Source of the DNA: Mediterraneibacter hominis
GTDB lineage: Bacteria; Bacillota; Clostridia; Lachnospirales; Lachnospiraceae
Assembly (NCBI RefSeq): GCF_014287475.1
Contig: NZ_JACOPF010000002.1
Location: 62,001 to 126,000 of the forward strand
Length of the DNA stretch: 64,000 nt
Direction: 5' to 3'
The notes under the pieces were generated by a model. The model saw nothing but the letters and a program-made list of their open reading frames with translations, searched no databases and had not been told where the DNA came from. The translations under genes were made by a program, and so were the position numbers. Positions 47,765-57,042 of this stretch are shown here, one piece after another; the first letter of the stretch is position 1, and each line of letters opens with the position of its first letter.

Positions 47765-48628
47765 ATGCAAAATGACAGAATACAGCTTGAGAAGGTAATG
47801 TTAATGGATTTTAAAAAGTATCTGCAGGAACGGGAGAACGCTCCTTCCACAATAGAAAAATATATTAGAGATGTAAGGAAATTTATAGAGTATTCCTGGA
47901 AAGAAAAAATAATTAGTAAAGAGGTACTAATTAATTATAAGATGTGGCTGCTGGAACAGTATTCTGTAAGCAGTGTCAATTCTATGCTCGTTGCGCTTAA
48001 TCAGTTTTTACAATTTTTAGATATGGGAAAGCTCCGTTTAAAAAGAGTAAAAATACAGAGGCAGGATATGCAGAGTATGGGAAAGGAACTGCAAAAAGAA
48101 GAGTTTCACAAATTGATCCGGTATGCTAGAGAACAGGGGAAAGAGCAGTTGGCTATGATTATGGAAACGATTGGCGCAACAGGAATCCGTATCAGTGAAT
48201 TGAAGTTTTTTTGTGTTGAAAACATTAGAAATGGGTTAATTAAAGTATGGAACAAAGGAAAATACAGATTTGTTATACTTCCGCGAGTCCTGCAAAAGAA
48301 ACTTTTGAACTTTATTAAAAGGCAAAAAATCAGCAGCGGGCCTATTTTTTGTACGAAATCCGGTAGAGAAAAAAATCGCTCCAATATATGGAGAGAAATG
48401 AAAAAGTTAGCCGCAGGGGTTGGAATTGCACCGGAAAAGGTATTTCCACACAATTTAAGACATCTTTTTGCACGTGTTTTTTATAAACAGACCAAAAATT
48501 TACTCAATCTTGCTGATATTCTGGGACATAGCAATCTAGAAGTGACACGTATATACGCGTCAGAAGGACTTGCGGAGTGGAAACGGAATATAGAACAGTT
48601 GAAAATTTTAGAAATAAAAACAACATAA
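47765..48628 (+). CDS. Tyrosine recombinase (XerC/D-like), probable DNA invertase
   Basis: The 287-residue protein has a SAM-like N-terminal domain (FKKYLQERENAPSTIEKYIRDVRKFIEYS) and the full catalytic set: GATGIRISELKF (Arg), KGKYRFVILP region (Lys), HNLRHLFARVFY (His-x-x-Arg-His) and GHSNLEVTRIYAS (His and nucleophile Tyr). The ATG at 47765 lies 10 bases after AAAGGAGG. A TATGAT at 47725-47730 looks like the -10, so an earlier ATG at 47726 would not be in the message. The stop codon lies inside recombination-type site A. No phage genes are near. It probably inverts the adjoining segment that faces the giant surface-protein gene. Confidence 0.88.
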   Translation: MQNDRIQLEKVMLMDFKKYLQERENAPSTIEKYIRDVRKFIEYSWKEKIISKEVLINYKMWLLEQYSVSSVNSMLVALNQFLQFLDMGKLRLKRVKIQRQDMQSMGKELQKEEFHKLIRYAREQGKEQLAMIMETIGATGIRISELKFFCVENIRNGLIKVWNKGKYRFVILPRVLQKKLLNFIKRQKISSGPIFCTKSGREKNRSNIWREMKKLAAGVGIAPEKVFPHNLRHLFARVFYKQTKNLLNLADILGHSNLEVTRIYASEGLAEWKRNIEQLKILEIKTT

Positions 48629-48644
48629 TATTAATTATGTTGTT
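48619..48644 (+). repeat. Recombination-type site A
   Basis: Nine-base arms AACAACATA and TATGTTGTT are perfect inverted repeats around the 8-base spacer ATATTAAT. This arm-spacer-arm plan is that of tyrosine recombinase sites. The site contains the recombinase stop codon (48626-48628), and because both arms are shared with site C, inversion would keep the stop intact. The stem followed by TTTT may also end the recombinase transcript. Confidence 0.7.
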
Positions 48645-48681
48645 TTGCAATTGAAGAAATATGGGGGCCGACAAATAACAA

Positions 48682-48707
48682 AGTAACATAATATTAATTA
48701 TGTTGTT
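48682..48707 (+). repeat. Recombination-type site B (same orientation as A)
   Basis: The spacer ATATTAAT and right arm TATGTTGTT are identical to site A; the left arm AGTAACATA differs at two of nine positions. It lies 63 bases after site A in direct orientation. Confidence 0.7.
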
Positions 48708-49021
48708 AAAAATTACTATAATTATGTGGAACTTAGAAAATACTTATTTCTCTTGATTTTATACTACATATTTTTAAAAGTCAATACTTCCAAAACATAT
48801 TTCAAGGTAATAATAGTTAGGTTTTCTGAAGCGAATATCTATATTTAGGCATACAAAAAACACATAAAAATCAGTATGCCTGAAATCTATGCTCTCTTTT
48901 GTAAAAATCCCTAATAGAAAAAGTAAAAGCTTATAAAAGGTAGATGATTTTCTAGCAGATATTCTTTCCAGACAAAGGATTTATAGTCCAATACAGAAAG
49001 AAATAACAACATAATTAATAT
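48691..49021. mobile_element. Putative invertible DNA segment controlling the giant surface protein
   Basis: The segment lies between the spacers of sites B and C (a longer version runs from A to C, 48628-49021). Sites A/B and C have exactly reversed spacers. No open reading frame of note is inside. It holds a good promoter on the minus strand pointing away from the surface-protein gene, and a stem AGGCATAC/GTATGCCT (48847-48881). Flipping would turn the promoter toward the gene. Confidence 0.65.
48756..48784 (-). promoter_or_regulatory. Leftward promoter inside the putative invertible segment
   Basis: On the minus strand TTGACT (48784-48779) and TAAAAT (48761-48756) are 17 bases apart. It now fires toward the recombinase end. 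After a B-C inversion it would start near 48963 and read through site C into the surface-protein gene about 156 bases further on. Confidence 0.55.
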
Positions 49022-49030
49022 TATGTTGTT
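49005..49030 (-). repeat. Recombination-type site C (inverted relative to A and B)
   Basis: The arms AACAACATA and TATGTTGTT are identical to site A, but the spacer is ATTAATAT, the exact reverse complement of the A/B spacer. The site lies 88 bases before the start codon of the giant gene, in its leader. Confidence 0.75.
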
Positions 49031-49048
49031 TTGCTATGCAAATTACCT

Positions 49049-49077
49049 TTGCAGATAAATGGAACTGAAAGTATAGC
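49049..49077 (+). promoter_or_regulatory. Weak rightward promoter candidate outside the segment
   Basis: TTGCAG (49049-49054) and TATAGC (49072-49077) are 17 bases apart, each matching the consensus at four of six positions. If active, it would express the surface protein independently of inversion, so it is the main competing explanation. Confidence 0.3.
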
Positions 49078-49118
49078 ATCTATAAACCAGATTTTCATAA
49101 GGGGAAGGGATTTTGGCA

Positions 49119-52100
49119 ATGAGCAGGACAAAAAAAGGAAGGAAATTAAGGGGAGGAAGGAAGCTACGCAGGATTGGTGCAGGAATCGTATCAGCCGTAA
49201 CCGTAATAGCAATGGCATTTGTACTTCTTCCTCAGGAATCTGTACAGGTTCTTGCAGCGGAAACGGCTGCGGACAATAATACGACAAAAGACTATATGCA
49301 GTCTTTAGGAGAGAATGTGTCTACCAGATATGCGGGACGTGTATGGACAGACAAGACTGTTTACATGGAAGATGCAGTATTTACCGGGGATGTAGGAAGT
49401 GTAACAGTGGAGAAAGGAGATGCAGATTTTCTGGTATCCTATTCGGCACTGTCTACTTCAATGGAAATAAGCGGATCGGCAGCGGCACCTTTGGATGTTG
49501 TTTTTGTTATAGATGATTCCAGCTCGATGGTAAACAGCGGATACTTGGATGATACGGTCACAGCAGTAAATCAGTCACTCGCCAGTCTAATGGAAATGAA
49601 TGAAAACAATCGGGCAGCAGTCATATTATATGACACAGACAGTGCGTCACTGCTTCCACTTGGACATTATACATCTTCTGAGAATGGTACATTTATCAGC
49701 TATACAGGATCGGGACGTTATTTTTATAATACAGTGGAACAGGATGTAGCATATAATAATCCTTCCTCTGACAGATGGGGTGTGGATACAGATGAATGCC
49801 TGGACATGGGAAGCAGTCGAGGGACAAACATTCAGATGGGTGTATATACAGGGATGAATATTCTGGCAGAAAACCAGGATACTACGGTTCAGGCGGACGG
49901 GACCACAGTCAACCGTGTTCCGGCAGTGATCGTACTTTCTGATGGTTCTCCGACCTATTCTTCTTCCAGCAGAAGCTGGTGGAGTCCAAGTAATGATAAC
50001 AGACAAGGACCTGGAAGCAGTACATATTATGGGAATGGCATGCTTGCTATGGCAACAGCTTCCTATATGAAACAGCAGATCACAGATAACTATGCACAGG
50101 GTAATGCAGAATCTCCCTATGCGGCGCGGGTCTATACGGTTGGAATGGGAATTACCTCTCTGGACAACGAAGAATGGAGCTGGGGACAATCGTATTATTA
50201 TACAGGTGAGAGGGATCTTGCCTATCTGACATTAGATCCATCCGGACAGGGTAATTGGAATAATGAGATCGCTGAACAAGTCAAAACGGCATTTGAACAG
50301 TATACACAAGGAAATAATGTTGAAATAGAGGTTGATTCGGGAGGCTGGGGAAGTAGTGGAACATATACCATGAGACATCCTAAATCCGGAGATATTACCT
50401 CTCTTATTTATAATGACGGGTATTATGATGCGGCTGCCGCAGGGGATGTAGTGGGAGTATTTGAGGACATTATCAGTGAAATATCTATCAGTACACCACA
50501 GGTACCGACAGAAGTGACAGGTAATGATCCGACAACAGACGGATATATTACCTATATAGATCCAGTCGGAGAGTATATGGCAATATCCGATGTAAAAGAG
50601 ATTATATACGGTGGAACAGAATTTACAAAAAAAGATATCTCTACCTCAGGGCAGAAAGTGATATATACTTTTGAAGGCGAAATTAACAGTGAGGTATATG
50701 GAAAACATAATTTAAGCGAGATTCAGATCACAGTGGAGCAGACAGATGATACACACCAGATGCTTACGGTAAAAATTCCTGCATCAGCGATTCCGCTGCG
50801 AGTAAATACAATCGCATTAGATGCGGATGGTAATGTAAAAAGTAATACAAATAACCAGGCATATCCTATTCGTATTTTATATACGATTCAAGCACAGGAA
50901 GGCATAGATCTGGAAACCCTCGAAGGCGTCAGTGAAGAATATATTGCGGAACATACAGGTGAGGACGGCAAAGTAAACTTCTACAGTAATGTATATACGG
51001 GTAATACACAAGGAGATACATCTGTAGGAGATGCAAAAGTAGAATTTACTCCGGCAAAAACAAATCCGTTTTATTTTGTACAGGAAAATACACCTTTATA
51101 TTTAGATGAAGGGTGTCGGGAACCAGCAATACAGTACGATAATGAGGCGACTTATTATTTCCAGATTCACTATTATGAAGGAAATACGCAGCGCACGGCA
51201 GTGGTGAGCCGAAATGCGGACCTAATGGAGGGTTATACAGAAGTTATACAGGGACAGCTAAATTTAAAGGAAGGTTCCCCAAGACTTGGAAACCTTCAAG
51301 ATTTTACGCAACATAAAGAGGGAAATACGACGGATACTGCTGCCGTTTATTATTATCCGACATTTACAGGAGATCTTGATACAGGGCACTTTACTGTATA
51401 TTTAGGAAATAACGGAGTTCTTAAGGCGGAAGCTCCAAGTTCTTTGACAATAGAAAAAGAAGTAGCTGCAGAAGAGGGACTAACCGCACCTGATAAGGCT
51501 TTTTCATTCCAGGTAACCATTCCTTCTAAAGCAGAAACAACGATACAGGCAGTTCTTCATACAGAGGGAAGTTCTGATTCTACAGTAGAACTAAAATTTG
51601 GCGGTGACGGTGTGGCCGAATTTGAACTAAAAGATGGGCAGTCCTTAGAAATACCACATATTGGTAATGGTACAGAATATAAAGTAGAAGAAAAGAATAT
51701 CCCACAGGGCTTTGCGTTTGTACAGACAGAAACAACGGTGGGAGAGCAGGAAGCAGTTATCGGAGATTCCAATCCGACAGAAGGGACTATGACAACAGCA
51801 GATGCGCACGTTGCTTTTCATAACCGTTACAGCACAGAGCCACTTACTATAGATGCAGATGTTACATTAGGTCTTGCTGGGACGAAGATACTTTCCGGAA
51901 GAGAGTTTAAGAAAACAGACAGCTTTACATTTAAACTGCGCGCAAGTCAGGTGACACCGAATGCGCCTCTTCCAGAAGAAACAGAAGTGACAATCGAGCC
52001 GGACAATGGTGACACAGCAGACTTTACCTTTGGTGAAAAGAGCGATATTACATTCACAAAACCAGGAGAATACCGTTATATCATCCAGGAAGTAAATCCG

Positions 52101-55100
52101 AATGTAGCGGAGGGGGGACAGGGTCTGCCAGGAGTTACTTATGATGCAACATTATACCGCTTGATTGTGACGGTGAAGGATGAAGGCAACGGCACACTGT
52201 CAGAGACACATACTTTGGAAAAGCAAATTGCAGGAAGCGACACATGGCAGCCAGTATCGGCAGGAGAGCTGGATTTTACAAATACATATAATGCCGAAGC
52301 GGTGACAGCTTCTTTGAGAGGAACAAAGGAACTGAATGGAAAAGAACTTGTGGATAGTGCATATACCTTTATACTTAGCGCAGGTGGTTCCAGGGCAATA
52401 GGAAGTGAGGACTCATACCAGGAGGACAGCACTCAGCCTATGCCGGTAAATACAGAAATTAGTAATATCGCTGCCGGAGATATTGTATTTGACGGGATTA
52501 CCTTCACACAGGAGTCAATCGGGAAACAATATCTGTATTATGTGACAGAGAAGCAGCCGACAGAGAATGGGCTGTATGACGGTACGCCACTCGAAGGAGC
52601 CGTTAAGAATGAAACAGGACAATGGGTATATGAAGGCGTTACGTATGACCATTCTGTAAAGGAGATTACAGCAGCAGTATCCAGTGAACTTGTAGAGGAG
52701 ACAGAAACAGTTCGAGTGACAACAAGTGGGGAAGAATTTGTGTTTACAAATACATATAAAGCCATAGGAACACTGGATTTGACAGGAACAAAGACGATAG
52801 ATGGGCGCAGCTTCCAGAGTGGGGATACATTTACATTCACAGTAGAGAACACAGAAAAGCCGCAAGAAGTGGAGAAGGCGCCTATGCCAGAATCCTCTGA
52901 GGTGACTGTGACACCGACTTCCGGTAACAGTGTAGCAGTTGAGTTTGGTACAATAGAATTTACCGAAGAAGGGACATATAGATACCAGATCACCGAGACA
53001 AAAGGAAGCCTGGGTGGAATGACGTATGATACAGAGGCGAAGCTGGTAACCGTAACTGTAACAGATAACGGGGACGGCACAATGCATGTGGATACTTCAT
53101 ATTCCACAGGAGAATCACTTATATGGGAAAATACATATAAGGCGGTTTTTAACACAGATACAGCAGTGAACTTAAACGGAACAAAGAATCTGTCAGGACA
53201 GAGCCTGGAAGAAAGTGAATTTTTCTTTACTGTAGAGGCAGTAAATGACGCTCCTATGGGGGAAAGCCTGGGAACAAATTCTAATGAAGCAGGCATGGAC
53301 GAGGATGGAGATGGGACTTATACAGGCAATATCCGCCTTCTGAAAAATATTACGTATACAGAAGCAGGAGAGTACTACTATCTGATACGGGAACAGATTC
53401 CAGAAGTTCCACGTACTGGAATGACGTATGATGAGACTATATATCAGATTACTGTGAAAGTTACAGATGATCTACAGGGAACTTTGACAGCAGAAGAACC
53501 TATTATTGAAAAAGGAATTATGTCAGATGGTATCTTTACGAAAACAGAGGACGCACAAAGTATAGTATTTAATAATCAGTATGCGCCTCTTACTGTCAAT
53601 ACTGCACCGCTTACACTTACGAAGGTTTTAGATGGAGACAGGGCGGAAGGGCTGAAAGAAGGGGAATTTTCCTTTGAATTGAGCCTTGTTTCAGCAAATC
53701 CAGAGGACGGGATCACGCTTCCTTCGGAAACGACTGTAACAAATAGTGCGGACGGTACAGTGCAATTCGGCAATATAACCTTTACAAAACCAGGAACCTA
53801 TGTAGTAAAAGCGGCAGAATTAAAACCGCAGGGCGGTGAAGTACCAGGAGTAGAGTATGACAGCCATGAAATAACAACAACCTTTACTGTGCGTGACATA
53901 GATGGACAGTTGAGATACAGCAGAAATACGCAGGGAAGCCAGATATTTACAAATACATATAAGGCAGAAGGAAGTCTAGATGGAAGTACGACTCTACAGG
54001 TTGAAAAAATTCTTTCTGGCCGTGAATGGCAGGAAGGGGATAGCTTTACGTTCCTTTTGACAGGAGATAAAACGACAGAACAGGCTGTACAGGATGGCTT
54101 TATTTCGATGCCGGACAGAGAGATTATAATAGAGAATACAAGTGAACATAAGACTGCGGCATTTGGGAACATTACATTTAGTAAGCCAGGTGACTACATC
54201 TTCTATATTTCAGAAAAGCCAGGAGAAATCGGAGGAATTACATATTCAAAAGCACAATATACGATTTCTGTACAAGTCGAAGACAACGCGGACGGTACAA
54301 TGACGGTGGTTTCTTCTATGGTACAGACAACAAATGATGCAGGAGAAACAGGTAGTATACCTGCAGCAGATAATACGGCCGTATTTACGAATACATATAT
54401 AGCAGGAGAGATAGTTGCAGATGATACAGATCTACAGTTTACAAAGGTATTCACCGGAAAAGACTGGAATAAAGAAAACTTTGAATTTACCTTGACACCG
54501 ACAGGCGGTAAGGATGACGAAGGGATAGAGATTACACCGCAAGATGTACCAATGCCGGACATAACAAAGGTATCTGTTGATACACCAGATACAACAGGTG
54601 GAAATTCTGCTGCATTTGGTTTTGGGCCAATTACTTATACACAGGCAGGAGTTTACTATTATGATGTGACAGAAACCAATGGCGGTACAACACAGAATGG
54701 TATCACCTATGACGGAAGGACAGCGAAAATTACGGTTACAGTTACGGACGATTTAAATGGCAGTCTTGTCGCACATATAGAAAAAGAAAATGATACTTTC
54801 AGGAACAGCTATTCTACAGAAGTAGATTATGATGCCAAAGGCGGACTTTCTGTGGTGAAGAACCTCACCGGCCATGCAATGGCACAGGGACAGTTTACTT
54901 TCCATATTACACCGGCAGATGAAGCGTCAGCAGAAAAAGCCGGAATAGATCCGAGTGGAAAAGAATTTACCAACGCAGCAGCAGGCATGGAAAATGGAAT
55001 AAGTACAGACACAATGATACCGCTGACGGGTCTTACATTTACGCAGGAAGATAGTGAAAAGACTTATACATATGAAATAAGAGAAACTGGAGAGCAGGAG

Positions 55101-56981
55101 GAAGGCTATACAAATGACAGCACTGTATATACGGTAGAAATATCTGTTTCAGATGATGGGGATGGCGTGCTGACGGTTACGACTACAGTGACTCCTTCAG
55201 ATGGAGAAGCACAGACATTTGTTTACAAAAATACAGAAGAAACACAGGCTCCAGTTGAACTTACATTTGACAATTTATATGAGGCAAAAGGTACGTTAGG
55301 AGGAGACGGTGAGGTTTCTCTGGAAGCAGCCAAAATACTCAACGGGCAGAATCTTGACGAGGGTATGTTTACCTTCCTGGTAAAAGATAAAAATGACAAT
55401 ACAGTGACAACAGGAACGAATATGGCGGCGGCAGATGGAGAACAGGGAAAAATTGTGTTCGATCCGGTTACCTTTACGACAGAAGGATTGGAACAGGCTG
55501 TACAAGATGGTATTGCAGAGTATAAAGAAAAAGACGGAAATAGAATTTATATATTCCAATATACTGTATCGGAGGATGTGAGCAGCCTGCCGGAAGGAGT
55601 GACCGCAAATGCAGAACATTTTGCAATCACGGTAACTGTGGAAGATAAGGGAAATGGAAGTCTTGCTATTGCAGTTACATATCCGGATGAGGGACTTACA
55701 TTTATCAATACATATGGTAAAGATGAGACAGCGCAGATTCTTATAAATGGATTTAAGGAGTATGAAGTACAGTCAGGGGACAATGCGCCTGATATTACAG
55801 GGGCGTATACTTTTACTCTGTCAGGAAACAATGGAGCGAAGCTGCCGGAGAAGATTACAGCCCAAAATGATAAGGCAGGCAATATATCTTTCGGAATGAT
55901 CACTTATACGATGGAGGATATGATTGGAGCAGAGGAAAATCCGGACGGAAGCAGGACAAAGGAGTTTATATACACTGTGACGGAGGAAGGAGAAGTACAG
56001 GGAGTTGCCAACGATCCTGAAACAGAAAAGACGTTTACAGTGACGGTGACAGACGATGGAAACGGACATTTAAGTGTGCTGTCTAATCCTGTAGGAATAC
56101 AGTTTACTTTCACAAACTGTTATTTTGTTACACCGACAGATCCATCTTCGCCAACAGACGGAAGTATAACACTCACAAAGGAATTGACAGGACGTAAGCT
56201 GAACGCAGATGAATTTACTTTCGTAATGGCAGATAAAAATGGAAATATCGTTTCCCAGGGAACCAATACCGAGGATGGCAATGTAATCCTTAGTGGAATC
56301 ACCTTTGAAAGCCAGGGAACATATACTTATGAACTCCGAGAGGAAATAGGAACACTTGGGGGAGTCAGCTATGACAGCAGTATTTATAAGGCTTTTGCGT
56401 ATGTGACGGATACAGGGACAGGCACCTTGGATGTTCAGTGGAGTATTACGGACAGCGAGGGAAACCCTGTAGATAAGGTTGCATTTTGCAATACATATAA
56501 AACAGAAGGAACTGCAAGCGTACAGATTGGGGCATCTAAGAGGTTAGATGGTCGTGCCCTCAAGGAAGGCGAATTTACATTCTGCCTTAAGAATGAAGAC
56601 GGGGAGACTGTGGCGGAAGCGATAAATGACGAAACTGGCAGAATACAGTTCGAGACATTGTCCTTTGATAAAGCCGGTACTTATGTATATACTGTATCCG
56701 AGATGGCAGGTGCAGACGAGACGATCCTGTATGATGATACGACATATGAAGTGACTGTAACGGTTGAAGACGATTTGCAGGGGCATTTGAAGGCTTCTGT
56801 GGATACAGCAGGAAAAGAGCTTGTATTTACGAATGTTTATAAAGAACCTGTAAAAGAGAAAGGTTCTTCTGCTCCTGGAACGGGAGATGATTCTGCGGTT
56901 AGGCCAGTTTTATTAACGGCGGTGGCAGCGCTGGTTATCTTGGCAGCAGCAGTTGTATTGATATTAAGAAGACGTAGATAA
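49119..56981 (+). CDS. Giant cell-surface protein: signal peptide, vWFA domain, twelve pilin-type isopeptide repeats, wall anchor
   Basis: This 2620-residue protein starts at the ATG at 49119 (GAAGGG about 9 bases upstream; a TTG two codons earlier is possible). A basic leader and helix give a signal peptide with cleavage near AA47 (VQVLAA). A von Willebrand A domain spans about 125-440, with the MIDAS motif D132-x-S-x-S. A Cna-B-like domain follows near 770-900. Then come twelve repeats of the Spy0128/FctA pilin type (about 907-2570), each opening with a GTK or LTK-type lysine region and closing with F-x-NTY, as needed for Lys-Asn isopeptide bonds. The end is APGTGDDS, a hydrophobic helix and RRRR, a sortase-like anchor with Ala in place of Leu in LPxTG. 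It is probably an adhesin. A recombinase and inverted sites upstream suggest phase variation. Confidence 0.92.
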   Translation: MSRTKKGRKLRGGRKLRRIGAGIVSAVTVIAMAFVLLPQESVQVLAAETAADNNTTKDYMQSLGENVSTRYAGRVWTDKTVYMEDAVFTGDVGSVTVEKGDADFLVSYSALSTSMEISGSAAAPLDVVFVIDDSSSMVNSGYLDDTVTAVNQSLASLMEMNENNRAAVILYDTDSASLLPLGHYTSSENGTFISYTGSGRYFYNTVEQDVAYNNPSSDRWGVDTDECLDMGSSRGTNIQMGVYTGMNILAENQDTTVQADGTTVNRVPAVIVLSDGSPTYSSSSRSWWSPSNDNRQGPGSSTYYGNGMLAMATASYMKQQITDNYAQGNAESPYAARVYTVGMGITSLDNEEWSWGQSYYYTGERDLAYLTLDPSGQGNWNNEIAEQVKTAFEQYTQGNNVEIEVDSGGWGSSGTYTMRHPKSGDITSLIYNDGYYDAAAAGDVVGVFEDIISEISISTPQVPTEVTGNDPTTDGYITYIDPVGEYMAISDVKEIIYGGTEFTKKDISTSGQKVIYTFEGEINSEVYGKHNLSEIQITVEQTDDTHQMLTVKIPASAIPLRVNTIALDADGNVKSNTNNQAYPIRILYTIQAQEGIDLETLEGVSEEYIAEHTGEDGKVNFYSNVYTGNTQGDTSVGDAKVEFTPAKTNPFYFVQENTPLYLDEGCREPAIQYDNEATYYFQIHYYEGNTQRTAVVSRNADLMEGYTEVIQGQLNLKEGSPRLGNLQDFTQHKEGNTTDTAAVYYYPTFTGDLDTGHFTVYLGNNGVLKAEAPSSLTIEKEVAAEEGLTAPDKAFSFQVTIPSKAETTIQAVLHTEGSSDSTVELKFGGDGVAEFELKDGQSLEIPHIGNGTEYKVEEKNIPQGFAFVQTETTVGEQEAVIGDSNPTEGTMTTADAHVAFHNRYSTEPLTIDADVTLGLAGTKILSGREFKKTDSFTFKLRASQVTPNAPLPEETEVTIEPDNGDTADFTFGEKSDITFTKPGEYRYIIQEVNPNVAEGGQGLPGVTYDATLYRLIVTVKDEGNGTLSETHTLEKQIAGSDTWQPVSAGELDFTNTYNAEAVTASLRGTKELNGKELVDSAYTFILSAGGSRAIGSEDSYQEDSTQPMPVNTEISNIAAGDIVFDGITFTQESIGKQYLYYVTEKQPTENGLYDGTPLEGAVKNETGQWVYEGVTYDHSVKEITAAVSSELVEETETVRVTTSGEEFVFTNTYKAIGTLDLTGTKTIDGRSFQSGDTFTFTVENTEKPQEVEKAPMPESSEVTVTPTSGNSVAVEFGTIEFTEEGTYRYQITETKGSLGGMTYDTEAKLVTVTVTDNGDGTMHVDTSYSTGESLIWENTYKAVFNTDTAVNLNGTKNLSGQSLEESEFFFTVEAVNDAPMGESLGTNSNEAGMDEDGDGTYTGNIRLLKNITYTEAGEYYYLIREQIPEVPRTGMTYDETIYQITVKVTDDLQGTLTAEEPIIEKGIMSDGIFTKTEDAQSIVFNNQYAPLTVNTAPLTLTKVLDGDRAEGLKEGEFSFELSLVSANPEDGITLPSETTVTNSADGTVQFGNITFTKPGTYVVKAAELKPQGGEVPGVEYDSHEITTTFTVRDIDGQLRYSRNTQGSQIFTNTYKAEGSLDGSTTLQVEKILSGREWQEGDSFTFLLTGDKTTEQAVQDGFISMPDREIIIENTSEHKTAAFGNITFSKPGDYIFYISEKPGEIGGITYSKAQYTISVQVEDNADGTMTVVSSMVQTTNDAGETGSIPAADNTAVFTNTYIAGEIVADDTDLQFTKVFTGKDWNKENFEFTLTPTGGKDDEGIEITPQDVPMPDITKVSVDTPDTTGGNSAAFGFGPITYTQAGVYYYDVTETNGGTTQNGITYDGRTAKITVTVTDDLNGSLVAHIEKENDTFRNSYSTEVDYDAKGGLSVVKNLTGHAMAQGQFTFHITPADEASAEKAGIDPSGKEFTNAAAGMENGISTDTMIPLTGLTFTQEDSEKTYTYEIRETGEQEEGYTNDSTVYTVEISVSDDGDGVLTVTTTVTPSDGEAQTFVYKNTEETQAPVELTFDNLYEAKGTLGGDGEVSLEAAKILNGQNLDEGMFTFLVKDKNDNTVTTGTNMAAADGEQGKIVFDPVTFTTEGLEQAVQDGIAEYKEKDGNRIYIFQYTVSEDVSSLPEGVTANAEHFAITVTVEDKGNGSLAIAVTYPDEGLTFINTYGKDETAQILINGFKEYEVQSGDNAPDITGAYTFTLSGNNGAKLPEKITAQNDKAGNISFGMITYTMEDMIGAEENPDGSRTKEFIYTVTEEGEVQGVANDPETEKTFTVTVTDDGNGHLSVLSNPVGIQFTFTNCYFVTPTDPSSPTDGSITLTKELTGRKLNADEFTFVMADKNGNIVSQGTNTEDGNVILSGITFESQGTYTYELREEIGTLGGVSYDSSIYKAFAYVTDTGTGTLDVQWSITDSEGNPVDKVAFCNTYKTEGTASVQIGASKRLDGRALKEGEFTFCLKNEDGETVAEAINDETGRIQFETLSFDKAGTYVYTVSEMAGADETILYDDTTYEVTVTVEDDLQGHLKASVDTAGKELVFTNVYKEPVKEKGSSAPGTGDDSAVRPVLLTAVAALVILAAAVVLILRRRR
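51840..56840 (+). repeat. Twelve-fold protein repeat of about 140 residues within the surface protein gene
   Basis: Repeat openings lie near 51840, 52290, 52757, 53137, 53582, 53957, 54402, 54812, 55281, 55713, 56126 and 56497. Each has a lysine-containing first strand, an F-F or F-T-F core strand, GxxTYD-like middle motif and a final F-x-N-x-Y. DNA identity between copies is low, so the array is old and recombination between copies is not favoured. Confidence 0.8.
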
Positions 56982-56984
56982 AAG

Positions 56985-57030
56985 AAAAGACTTTCGCATA
57001 GGCTGAAAATGGCTGATGCGAAAGTCTTTT
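56985..57030. terminator. Bidirectional terminator after the surface protein gene
   Basis: Perfect 15-base arms (AAAAGACTTTCGCAT and its complement) enclose 16 bases. A-rich and T-rich ends suit both strands, ending the surface-protein message and the convergent HD gene. Confidence 0.88.
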
Positions 57031-57042
57031 ATCTGTTTTTGG

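Noticed and set aside
47765..49030. Tyrosine recombinase and repeats as a prophage or integrative element end
   Set aside because: No phage, plasmid or conjugation genes are near, no tRNA is adjacent, and the repeated sites have the reversed spacer expected for inversion rather than integration.
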